Shown here: one piece after another, positions 34,555-44,563 of the stretch
How the letters are laid out: each line of letters starts with the position of its first letter
How positions within the stretch are numbered: the stretch's first letter is position 1
Source of the DNA: Ciona intestinalis
Taxonomy: Eukaryota; Chordata; Ascidiacea; Phlebobranchia; Cionidae
Length of the DNA: 64,000 bases
NCBI RefSeq assembly: GCF_000224145.3
Contig: NC_020177.2
Span: 3,303,649 to 3,367,648 of the forward strand
Direction of reading: 5' to 3'
Notes under the pieces: generated by a model
The model's input: only the letters and a program-made list of their open reading frames with translations
Told to the model about the DNA's origin: nothing
The model's database searches: none
Program-made: the position numbers and the translations under genes

Positions 34555-34787
34555 CTATTGTAGCCGTTACAGTTTAAAAAATACCGGCATTTTCATCTAC
34601 AAACAGAATATTTCGCGTATTGTTGCCCGGAGGTTTCTATAAAGTGCAGTTAACGCTGTTCACAACAAAATCATTTTAGAGTTTTTTTTACAGAGATAAA
34701 ACTTTGAACGACTTAATACCAATATATATGTGTATTTACAAGACAATGAAAAAATGCATTATCGTATTGCGGGCATACATAATTGAA

Positions 34788-34892
34788 GTACAGGGAAAGA
34801 CGGGACACTTTTATAATTCTATTTTCTCGTCCCATTTGGTAGTAAACAAAAACATTCAAAAAATTCTAAAACTACTATATATAAACATACCC
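34788..34892 (+). mobile_element. MITE copy 14, truncated
   Basis: TACAGGGAAAGACGGGACAC, then CTCGTCCCATTTGGTAGTAA, then an abrupt jump to ACTACTATATATA. The central half is missing. Confidence 0.75.
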
Positions 34893-35006
34893 GTCATTTG
34901 TAGGAACATAACGATCTATAATGCGATAATACAAGATTCATACATTAAAACAAATATAATTTGTACGTCAGCGCAAATACCGTTCATTTTTTTACAGACA
35001 CTAGTT

Positions 35007-36549
35007 TTATTTTGTGAGTAAAGCGCTGGAAGATGAGAGAATGACAACCCAACCGATCATCAAAGCGGAAAGAAATCTCAAATCTACGTGCGGCTTAGTG
35101 GCACTGTTGCACAAATCTATAGGCACAGAAAAAATAAAGTAAAAATGACACACAAAATAGTGAACTGCTCCATATTAAAAAATATAATTAGTAAGAGTAA
35201 GCGTAAGCCCTAAACTTACGATATAAATCTTTACGTTTAATATACCGCGCCGTTATCGATGTTTATATTATACTAATTGGTAAAGTCACTGTGTAATAAG
35301 ATCTGTAACTTAAAGTCATAAAAAACGGAAACATTTATAACTAGGTTAATTAACGTGACAAGCAAAAAAACGTCTTTCGAAATATATACTATGGTGGGGG
35401 AAGATGGGACACCTTTTCATTCTATTTTCTCGTCCAATTTGGTAGTGGACAAGGACAATGCAAAGAAATATATAACCGTGTCCTTATGACTCCCACAAAC
35501 CGGTGTTAATTGTTTAAAACACGATCAAGATATTTGGATATTATGAGCTAAAGGTGTCCCATCTTGCCCCACCATACTATATGTATACCTGTACTGCAAG
35601 AATGGGAGCACGCAGTTATGATTACATTCAAGCATGTATTCAACTGTTGACTTCCGCATCTACGTTCAACTGTCTAAAATTTAAAAAAAGAGTGCAAGGT
35701 CTTACTGCAGAGACTTTACAGTAGTTGTTCCAACCCAGTAGTTACTGGAATATATAAACTGTCGGCAATGCAAAAATAAATAACTAAACAATCGCCCACA
35801 AAGTTACGTATGGTAGCTCGGGAACGATTTTAAATAACCGCCGTTTTCTATCGACGGCGGCTTTCTATTTTGCCTATACCTCTAAGCTTCCGGTTTTTAA
35901 TGTTATCTTTACGCAATGACTTTGGTTGTTCGCACAAGTTAGAGCATATCTGTTTGTGGTCGGTTTCAAACACTCTTGATCCGAAGGGAAAGAACTGGAA
36001 CAGTTGTAACACTTCAGAGCATCTCCTAGTAATAAATAAAAAAGTGAAAGCGGAAATATTTTTATTTTGCTTAAACGATATAGTCACCAATGATCGTTTT
36101 GAATTTATTGCTGTCAGGCATAAACAAAACAACAAAAAACAATCACCCATAAAAAAAGTTACATATAGTGGGGTGGGCGAAGTTAGGACACCTTTTTACT
36201 CTATTTTCTCGTACTAATTGGTATAGTAAACAAAGAAAAAATAAATAATCGTACAACTTTATCCACACGACTTTTACAGACCATTGTTAATTGTTTAAAG
36301 CGCGATCTGAATATTTGCATTTTAAGTACTAAAGGTGTCTCATCTTACCCCACCCTACAATATATGATAACCTGAAGCATGCGCGCTGTACATGAAACAA
36401 GCCGCTAGTGTTCTAACTATTAATTGCCCCTCTACATGAGAATAAATAAATGTCATTTATTTTCATTCATTTAAACTAGATCTTTATAAAACATCGTACT
36501 TACCTACGGAAATTAAAGACAAAGCAAGAAACAATATTTTCAAGAACAT
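35007..36549 (-). CDS. Ly6/three-finger (Quiver-like) secreted or GPI-anchored protein, gene 1
   Basis: Four minus-strand exons: 36504-36549, 35880-36025, 35589-35673 and 35007-35116. Phases 1-0-1 all match, giving 128 residues. Exon 1 is a signal peptide (MFLKILFLALSLISV). Exon 2 opens GDALKCYNCSS with further cysteines in DQEC, LTC and SHC. Exon 3 reads TVERRC...TC...ACSHSC. Exon 4 begins DLCN, the hallmark close of a three-finger domain, then a hydrophobic tail with no cytoplasmic part, as expected for GPI attachment. Family members are small extracellular surface proteins that modulate receptors, channels or cell recognition; the partner here is unknown. MITE copies sit in introns 1 and 3. 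No exon is long enough to look like a gene alone. Confidence is high on the fold and structure, low on function. Confidence 0.85.
35385..35582 (+). mobile_element. MITE copy 15, full length, in intron 3 of Ly6-like gene 1
   Basis: Ends ACTATGGTGGGGGAAGATGG and TCTTGCCCCACCATACTATA. Well conserved throughout, so likely a recent insertion. Confidence 0.92.
36164..36365 (+). mobile_element. MITE copy 16, full length, in intron 1 of Ly6-like gene 1
   Basis: Starts TATAGTGGGGTGGGCGAAG and ends TCTTACCCCACCCTACAATA. About 200 bp, moderately diverged. Confidence 0.9.
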
Positions 36550-36811
36550 TTTAAATTAATAGTTAAAACTTCTACTGGGAGATCTAAATACTACTGTAGA
36601 ATAATGCAGTAATCTATATTCTAAGTTTTATATGCTCAAACGTACAGCAAAACCGGGCAAATATATAAACGGTGACACATTTCGATTTCCCTTTCCGTTA
36701 TTGCGAATTTATGATCAATTTTAGACTGACGAATTTTAAGCATTTTCTGGTGTCGCACGCTAAATATTTAAATTGGTAAATATAAAGACATGACCACCAT
36801 TTATTATAGCG

Positions 36812-36995
36812 TATATATTAGGGTAGCGAAGATGAGACACCTTTTCGAAAGTAAACAAAGATCATTCAAGAAATTATAAAACCGTATCCTCGTATACCAC
36901 GTTGTTGATTGTTTAAAACATTATCAGTTTAAACACGATCAGTATATTTGGATATTAAGGGCTAGAGGTGTCCCGTCTTCGCCCACCATGTACCA
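36812..36995 (+). mobile_element. MITE copy 17
   Basis: ATTAGGGTAGCGAAGATGAG at the left; GTCCCGTCTTCGCCCACCAT at the right. The segment around the TAGTAAACAAAG core is shortened, and TTTAAACACGATCAG is partly repeated. Confidence 0.85.
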
Positions 36996-37094
36996 TAGGT
37001 TAAATTATTTTTATCTCTATCGAATACCTAATAACTAAAACCGTCTCGAAAGTTGTTTTTTCGTGGTTGGGCTCTCGTGAATCTGAAATAGGTT

Positions 37095-37170
37095 GAATTA
37101 ATTTTTGCGTGGCGGGGCAACTACAGTTGTCATAACACGTACGTTAAGTTTCATAAACCATTTGCTAACT
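37095..37170 (+). repeat. Second dispersed repeat family, copy d
   Basis: GCGTGGCGGGGCAACTACAG followed by TTGTCATAACACG. One of the clearest plus-orientation copies. Confidence 0.6.
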
Positions 37171-37386
37171 CTTGCGAACGAGTTACTACGTATGTAACTT
37201 GGTTGGTGACGGAGTGACACAACCATCACATGTTCAGTATCCGGAAAATTACCATCGCGTAAAAACTTTCAATTAATCAATCGGAGTTTGCGGTAATTTA
37301 CTAACATGTCATATAGTTAACAGTTCATGATTCTGACACCTACTCAACAAGCCACACAGCAGGACTTGAGTTTATTATTTTTTACA

Positions 37387-37588
37387 TACAGTAGGATGGG
37401 GGAAGATGGGACACCTTTTCAATCTATTTTCTCCTCCAATTTGGTAGTAAACAAACATTCTACGAATTTTTTTATAAAACTTTATCCTCGCGGCTCCCAT
37501 AGATCGTTGTTAATTGTTTAAAACACGATCAGGATATTTGGCTATTATGTGTGAAAGGAGTCCCATTTTCCCCCACCCTACTATATAT
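37387..37588 (+). mobile_element. MITE copy 18, full length
   Basis: ACAGTAGGATGGGGGAAGAT and TTTCCCCCACCCTACTATAT. About 200 bp. Confidence 0.92.
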
Positions 37589-37600
37589 CACACACAATAT

Positions 37601-37927
37601 ACATACCTGGACAACAAACCTCAAACCCTGTAGTCCTTCAAAGGGGTCTTTGTCTTTGTTCTCTCGACTTGCAACCAGGTGAGAATACGTTAAATCAATA
37701 GTTCTAAGTAATAGTTACGTAACAGGCAGAAAATTCACTAGTTCTACGACAGCTTATTACACCTTAGAAAGAAAGTGTATCACTGAATCATGAAAAATGA
37801 TAATATACAATACCTTGCGCTTTCCCTTTGCAGCTATACTCGTCGAAACATCCGCAAAAATGTAATCGTTAAATATTAGTTTGAATATTATTACGTCATA
37901 ATTACCTTTATTCTTCCGTCTTGCCAT
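37601..37927 (-). other. Possible first exons of an unidentified minus-strand gene
   Basis: The minus strand reads ATG at 37927 (MARRKNK), with a donor after 37906. A tiny lysine-rich exon ends at 37814, and a third candidate exon near 37610-37670 reads ENKDKDPFEGLQGL before a CAG|GTATGT donor at about 37606. Donors and acceptors are reasonable and one combination keeps frame, but the exons are very short and no later exon was found. The family is not recognised. It could be real or assembled by chance. Confidence 0.25.
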
Positions 37928-39100
37928 GGCCCCATAAAAAAAACGTCGCGAAACCAAGGTGTACAACAGTCGCGTGTTGTTTTGCTATGTAACAATAACG
38001 CGAGCGGTCGCAAAGCAAAATAAAAACGTTTGCGTCGGTTTGTGACGTAACAGAACGCGGCGATTTTGAACTGAGTTATTGCGTGTGACGTCGCGAGTGA
38101 CGCAATAACGAATCGTCGCGATTCCTGAAACAGAATGAGATAAAGAATATTTTAAACTTTAAAAATTTAAATAAAATAATGAACGCAAGGCACAGAGCTT
38201 GTAGCAGAATATTATTGTATTTAATGTAGTGCATTTACACTATACTGTATAATAATATAAAGCTGCAGTATGTTAGAGTAAATAGTATAGCAAAAGATAA
38301 TGCTAATGTAATGAAACAATACCTAACTAAAGTCGAGCAAGAAAATGTCTTAAAACCTCTTAACTTGTAACCTGGTATGAAACCGCCCATTCAAACGTGC
38401 TAACTGTAAAAAAGGGCGTTTTATGCGCGGAGCAATCAAGGCGGGCGCAATCGCAGCTGATGCGAGGCGTCGGTCACGTGAGCAATCGGACCAATCAGCT
38501 TTAAGAATGGGATGGCGGGCTGATTGTGACGTCAGTTTAACACTGTAACGTAGTAAATTAAGTTCACAATGATTCGCGATTTTCGATTGCGGTTTCAAGC
38601 GCGAGTTTAGCGTTTTTATTCTTGAGGTCTTATAGCGAGGTGTGAACCAAACAGCATTCAGTTTTACATTTAATCTCAGCTTCACAACTGGATCTATTAA
38701 ACAAACAATTTTGTTGGTATATTTGTACTGCACAAAATAGTTAAAAGTTGTAAAAATCCGGTTTTCCTTAATGCAGTCTTACACGCTATTTTATACCGAA
38801 AATACTGCTAATTTACCATACAAAATAAACGATTTGTTCAAAAACACAAACTCCTACAATAATGGCTGCATCAAGCCTCGAATCCATTGCCGATGGTCCA
38901 GAGGCGAGCGCTCTTAACCTAAGTCAACGCACTGGACAAATTTTCCTTTATACGAATTTCGAACACTTTACTATAGCGTTTTAGGCTATCTCTGATAAAA
39001 CATGGTTATACAATATGTACACAATTATTAACTAGAGCAAGATTCATGAAATATCAGTCTGTGTTACATTGTGGTGGCATCTACGTCGGTAAAATAGTAA
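37928..39100. promoter_or_regulatory. Intergenic region with promoter-like motifs
   Basis: Holds a CCAAT-type pair around 38490-38500, a CACGTG at about 38475, TGACGTCA at 38527 and several TGACG half-sites at 38040-38100, close to the possible gene start at 37927. The 127-codon minus open frame at 38350-38733 overlaps these motifs and shows no domain. Confidence 0.35.
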
Positions 39101-40000
39101 CTATTTAATGTATTTCAATTCCGGTACAGTGTTAAAATAAGCCTTCCAAGTGATCCTGATTTCAGATGGGCTCCAACCGCCGTTTATGTCGATTCGATCC
39201 AACTTTATTCTGAAGAAATGAGGTTGAATGACGGTTGTTATGACGTTGAAACGATAGGGTAAACTTTCATCCAGCATACGAGCGCTTGCTTCTACTTTGT
39301 ATGGAGCGGTACTAAAACACCTCATGTAAACAACATTCATTAGCATGTAGCTTTGACTTGAAGATACAATTTTTTCGAAAAAACCATTAACGGTTATGTC
39401 TGAAAGAAAATGAGTACAGTCGTTTTATTAAGATAATGACCGATTTTTTGCAACATGGATCTTATATACCTGCGTGTCGTTCACAAATATAATTCATTGT
39501 TGTTGTGCAAGGAACATCGTTCCATTTGTACTGTGACTTGTATCTTAAATTAACACAATTTTCATTACCGCCAAGGTTATCAAGAGTATTGCCGAATTGT
39601 GATTCAGTTGCGGTCAAATTCGTTCCGTCATTCCACTGGAATCCGGTTGGGGTTGGATTGATCCGGAACAACCCGATGTAAAAATCAAGCGATAAATCTG
39701 TTTAAAAACTGAATGAATAAACTACAATATATAAGTACTACGCGCGAATACCACCTTATAGTCTAATCAAATGGAAAGGGACTTACTGTTAATTTTTTGC
39801 ACAAGAAATTGCTGAATTTGTGTCGTTTTAACTCGAGGAAGTGTAGCATTCATTGAAGCACAGGCAACTACTGCTGCCTGAATATTAACAGTTGTGCCAT
39901 TGTGAATATAATACTCGCTCGTGCCCAACTGGTGCCAAGTTATTTGCCCAACAGCTACCCACAAGCAACTCAAAACGCAGCAAAGTGAAAATAGTTTCAT
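39101..40000 (-). CDS. Secreted C-type lectin, copy 1
   Basis: Three exons: 39787-40000, 39470-39697 and 39101-39399, phases 1 and 1, giving 246 residues. A signal peptide (MKLFSLCCVLSCLWVAVG) is followed by a short-form C-type lectin domain: QITWHQLG start, a conserved cysteine in VACASM, YIGL in place of WIGL, FQWNDGT, GGNENCV, YKWND and YICE. The WND triplet is the usual calcium site 2 residue set; the EPN/QPD loop is not clear (TLDNLGG). The last exon encodes a tail of about 97 residues, ending WSPSEIRITWKAYF, that I do not recognise. It is the first of three tandem copies, all minus strand. A sugar-binding role, often immune or recognition in tunicates, is inference. Confidence 0.9.
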
Positions 40001-41121
40001 TTGTTTAGTAGTTCAACCTTTGTCAAAGAACTTTGCTCAACAATGGCCGACAGGCAAGTCAAAATATAACACAAATGCAAACAGTTGCAAACAAACTCTA
40101 TACTAAATAATTATACCCTATTTACTACTGATGTACACAAAATACTAAGCTCAATGACAGCGAAAAGATACATTGTTACGAACACACAACAACCGCTAAA
40201 GTTAGCGGAACCAAGCAGCATAATAGCAATACCGTTCCATGACGTCAAGGGTGCTTTTCGTTACGGAATCTGAAGCTACAGTTGCGTGCAATAAACTCCC
40301 AGCAAAACTGTTTTTTTTTTCAGCGTTTTAGGAATACCATACATTTACGTAGTCATGAAGCCATAACACATTCGAATGAGTAAGCTAATTTAACGAAAGC
40401 CTGAACAAAAGATGACGTATAAGTTTTACAGCATAAAGAGCTTGTTATGCACTGGGTCATATACATCCTATATACAAATCACTTTTTGGGCTTTGGTACA
40501 CAGTACACTTAAAGTGCTTATAAGGTGATTTGGTGTGGCGTATGCTGTTGTAGCGTCTCAACACTTTTATCTACTACGCATGCGCAGCAGAGAAGACCAG
40601 CTAAGACGTATACGGTACCAACTTTTACGCAACGTTTTAGAAAACGACTGGTTAATTGGTAAGTTTTCTGAGTAAAGTCATGCCGAATAAGCCGGGAGTT
40701 TTTGTATTACTGAGGTATAAGCGCATCCTTGTCAAAAAATCAAATCGGTGTTATGGTGGTAAACATGTTTAATAGTGAAATTGTATAAGTAGTATAACTA
40801 AGAAAGGCCAAAACAAATTAAATTTGTAAGTTGCTGTGATGTAATATAATTATCGAGTGTTCAACAGGAAATGAAAAAAGTTGTTGCCTGCGTATCAAAA
40901 GATTACATGCCAGAATTTTAAAGAAGCTTTTGTCCCATTATACTTGATTACGCAGCCTTATCCATAACAAAGCTTTCAACACCTATACCTTATATATGCT
41001 ACTTCCGTTTTCGTTCAAACAGACTGTACAATATTTACAGATTTAAGGTTTTTTAAGAAACGGGTGTTTCCATAAGTTGGCCAAATACATAAATCCAAGA
41101 TGTCAGTAAAGTTGTTACAGT
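40001..41121. other. Spacer between C-type lectin copies 1 and 2
   Basis: No exon was recognised. Open frames at 39921-40273 (plus) are short and without domain. One TGACGTCA is at 40240. Confidence 0.5.
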
Positions 41122-42047
41122 TCAATAAATTTGAACTGTAGTGTTGAAGTAAGCCTTCCAGGAGATCTTGATTTCAGATGGGCTCCAACCGCTGTATATG
41201 TCGACTCTTTCCAACTTTATTCTGAAGAAATGGGGTTGAACGACGGTTGGTATGACGTTGAAACGATAGGGTAAACTTTCATGCAGCATACGAACGCTTG
41301 CTTCTACTTTGTATGGAGCGGTATCGAAACACATCTTGTACATAACGTCTAGCATCGTGTAGCTATTATAGGTTGAGGAGACAACTTTGACGGAGGAGCC
41401 GTTAGCGATGATGTCTGGAAAAATATATAGATGTATTTCCCAAAATGTGACTGTTCACAACAATGTTTATACAAGCAACACTATCCTACCTGCATGTCGC
41501 TCACAAATATATTTCATTGTAGTTCCACAGGAAATATCATTCCATTGTTTTGACAATTGAACACAATTTTCTCTGCCGCCAGAATTATCTGGATTGCTAC
41601 CAGTACCACTCCATTGCGTTTCACCTGACGTCACACTCGTTCCATCATTCCACTGGAATCCGGTTTGGGTTGGATTGATGCGTTCCAGCCCGATGTAATA
41701 GCTAGTCCGTTCTTTATAATAAATGAAACTTAATGAAACTTAATTACTCGCGCGTGGCTATGCAATGACGGTTGTTATAAGCTATTACATTTCATACACC
41801 TCGTGCTACTTTTCGAGTTATACTACTACTTACTTTTCTTGTTTTGCACAAGGAATTGCTGAACTTGTGTAGTTTTTACTCGAGCAAGTGTAGCATTCAT
41901 GGAAGCACAGGCATTAACTGCTGCTGAGTGATTAACTGCTGTGCCATCGTGGATATAATACTCGCTTGTGCCCAACTGATGCCAGGTTATTTGCCCGACA
42001 GCGATCGACAGGCAACTCAAAATGCAGCAAAATGCAAATAATTTCAT
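41122..42047 (-). CDS. Secreted C-type lectin, copy 2
   Basis: Exons 41834-42047, 41490-41711 and 41122-41414 have the same phases as copy 1 and give 242 residues. The in-frame ATG at 42104 would add 19 residues before the signal peptide, so MKLFAFCC at 42047 is preferred by analogy with copy 1. The lectin domain has YYIGLERI, FQWNDGT and SNPDNSGGRENCV, which keeps an NPD loop closer to the classic QPD than copies 1 and 3. Then come QWND and YICERHAGR. The 98-residue tail and intron 2 are almost identical to copy 3, pointing to recent duplication or gene conversion. Confidence 0.9.
41735..41815 (+). repeat. Second dispersed repeat family, copy e
   Basis: GCGTGGCTATGCAATGACGG, TTGTTATAA and CATACACCTCGTGCT fit the family, diverged. 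It lies within intron 1 of C-type lectin copy 2. Confidence 0.5.
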
Positions 42048-42854
42048 TTTCCTAAATGATAAAATAACGAAAATTATATTGGACCACCAAAGTTTCGTCT
42101 GCATTTAACCGACATCTTTATAACTGAATTTAATTTTAAATGCTGCATTATAACAACAGCAGTAAAATACCCCAAAAGGGTGTTTTATTTCACCCTCATG
42201 GTAAAAACGTATTTTTTCTCTGTGTTTGCTGTCAAATCATGGCGCTTCTCGTTATAGAGCGTGTTAAATCAAAGTTGGGCCATACAGCCTGATGGCGTAA
42301 AAAGTCTTAAGAGTATAGCTTATACTTTTAATTATTTTAATTGATTAAAACCTTAGACTGTTTAGCTAACGGTAATTATAAAGTGCTTATAATTCTACCA
42401 ACGCTATTCTCTTTTTATAGAAACCCTCTTCAGTAATTTGCTATTCCTTGCGCCTATAGAACACCCGTGTTGGAATGCAGTTTTGTTCTTATTAAGAGCG
42501 CAAGCGTATATAGCCTACTGTTACATACCACGGCCTACTAGAGATATCTCTAGTAGGCCGTGTACATACAGACACCATTCGCCAAAGCTATCCGAACGGA
42601 ATATTCTCGCTAACAATTTACAATTCCGTGACGTCGCTAGCGTTCTAACAGCCAAAGCTATTCGAAATTGTCAGCCGTTTTCTAAGGTCACACAAGATAC
42701 AGTGCTTCAATGGGCTTTGGTTTATTTGTTATTAAGCAATGGCACTGCTTACATTTTACAACGCAAACACATATTGTTACGCACTGGAAAACAGATGTAG
42801 GTTTATTATTTCCAACGTATCAGTGTTAAGCAATGTTAAATAGAAATGAGCATT
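42048..42854. other. Spacer with a 34-bp perfect palindrome
   Basis: No exon was recognised. The plus open frame 42438-42800 (120 codons) runs through the palindrome and has no domain features. A second short pair, GCCAAAGCTAT followed by TCGAA or CCGAA, occurs at about 42580 and 42651. Confidence 0.5.
42529..42562. repeat. 34-bp perfect inverted repeat without spacer
   Basis: The left arm CACGGCCTACTAGAGAT is followed directly by its exact reverse complement, with the centre at GAT|ATC. It could form a hairpin. Possible sources are an insertion footprint or an assembly fold-back. Confidence 0.95.
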
Positions 42855-43701
42855 TCACCAACGGAGCGTTTCTGACATCACCAAAATAATGCAACAGATT
42901 GAAATCACCAATGAATTAGGCACAGCGACTGTGAAGTTGTTGCATAAATCTGTTTAAAGGACAATAATGTTAAACAAATTGAATACTCAATTTCCTTGCT
43001 ATATGTCGAATGCATTTATATATTAAGTTAAGTTTGAGGTGCAGTGCTATATTAAAAAACTATACTAGGTTATTAGGAAGTAATCATGGTCATAAAAATA
43101 TTTAATATGTCTGTTTATAAATACGTTTGGCTGTGCAAAAACTGTATCAAGAGACCGTTGGTCTTAGTGAAAAATATGGTATATTTAACATAGCAAGGTG
43201 CCCGCATGAAAACCATGTTTTGATGAGAACCACACCTGTTTGGCAGGAAGTGACGCACGTTCGATAACCAACGACGTCTCGACATTCACTGGTACTCTTG
43301 GAAGCAGAACAATTTCTTGTTATTGTCTGGAATGTACCAACAAATTACATTACCAGTAATTTAGAAAACAAACTGCGTCATTACCTACATTTTGATATTG
43401 TGACGTAGTTGTGATGCAATACAGCTCACCATTGTAACAAATTCTAGAAGAATTCAAACCGGTTGGATTGACACACGTGGGGTCAACATGGCTGCCATTT
43501 ATAACGCGGTCTTGGCAATCGTAACAACGTAGACCTAGTTTAAAATAGTTTAAACTGTTTAATCACCGAGACACTCACTTTATAAACTCATAACAAAACA
43601 TGGCTTAAATTAACGCCATACCAATCTGTAAAACAGTTCTACAGACCTGAAGTCGCCTTAATTAAAAGAACAAGTACACTAAAGTAAATAGCTAGAAGCA
43701 T
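42855..43701 (-). CDS. Ly6/three-finger (Quiver-like) secreted or GPI-anchored protein, gene 2
   Basis: Exons 43647-43701, 43389-43534, 43236-43326 and 42855-42949, phases 1-0-1, give 128 residues, the same length and architecture as gene 1; exon 2 is 146 nt in both. The signal peptide is MLLAIYFSVLVLLIKATSG. Then LRCYDCQD, PTC, RICYNG and LYC in exon 2, TITRNC...EC...RTCVTSC in exon 3, and DLCN in exon 4 followed by a hydrophobic tail (SLVISICCIILVM) and stop. The cysteine order is that of a three-finger domain. It lies between C-type lectin copies 2 and 3, in the same orientation. The first donor (GTCTGT) is weak but gives the right phase and a proper signal peptide. Its partner and role are unknown. 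Confidence 0.83.
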
Positions 43702-44563
43702 CGTCGCCCACTTTTACTTTCTAATGTATTGCAACCACTTTGGAATCGGAAACTCGCCAAAGATAGAATCGGTAGGCGTATGATGACATCACAGGTTATG
43801 CACACCAACTAGTTTCCTGGCATAGTGGTCTGAGTCATTCAATACCGTGGTATCAATACATGAAAGATTACGCTAAAACTGCAATCAATAGAGCATGCGC
43901 AGTTTGTTTCGGTAAAAATGACAGCTACACTAACTGTATATAGTACTGTATATATATACAACACAATGTTTGGGAGCTCCGTCTTTTTAGTGTACGAAAA
44001 CTCTAGCGCTTGAATACTATACAATATAATATGCAGAATTCAAATTCGGAAAGCCGTGGTTCATAGAACTATACTATTCAATATAAAACACTAGAAAATA
44101 CGTTCGCCGCAAGAAATTTAAAGGAATTTTTCAAAATTATCAGCGATAAAAATAAACAGTTACCGACTATGTTACACATCTGGTCATTTTAAAGCGAGCA
44201 CGAGTTGTATAAAATTCAACCCTCGTTTTAAAACTACTACTATTTTTGCCCGCCACACGAGAATAATTAAATTGAACTTATTCATTTAATAATATCAGAA
44301 TATCGTAGTTTGGGATAAGATAGGAAATTTTTCAATATATTTTCTCGTCCCATTTGGTAGTAAGGAAAGAATATTTACAGAATTAAATACCTGTATCAGC
44401 ACGACTTTAAAAAAGCGTTGTAAATTGATCAAAACAAAATCAGGAAATAATAGGATTTTGTTGCAAACGGTTCCCCAGCATCTTACCCCACATTACTATA
44501 TAAAACAAAATCTGTCAGTTCGCAATAAATGCTCATGCTTTGTGTCATTTCGTTTGCCACACT
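43702..44563. other. Spacer upstream of Ly6-like gene 2
   Basis: No exon was recognised. Contains a copy of the second repeat family (about 44205-44290, inverted) and MITE copy 19. The minus open frame at 43839-44024 has no domain. Confidence 0.5.
44301..44502 (+). mobile_element. MITE copy 19
   Basis: TCGTAGTTTGGGATAAGATA at the left; CATCTTACCCCACATTACTA at the right; CTCGTCCCATTTGGTAGTAA inside. Diverged but complete in length. Confidence 0.85.

Noticed and set aside
35870-36217. 115-codon plus-strand open frame
   Set aside because: Antisense of Ly6-like exon 2 and continues into a MITE; no domain.
38350-38733. 127-codon minus-strand open frame
   Set aside because: Overlaps CCAAT, CACGTG and TGACGTCA motifs, contains no domain, and has no compatible neighbours. 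More likely regulatory DNA.
38858-38983. Plus-strand ATG frame starting MAASSLES
   Set aside because: About 41 codons, with no donor in frame and no downstream exon found. Not enough for a gene call.
42438-42800. 120-codon plus-strand open frame
   Set aside because: Runs through the perfect palindrome and an intergenic spacer, with no signal peptide, domain or splice support.
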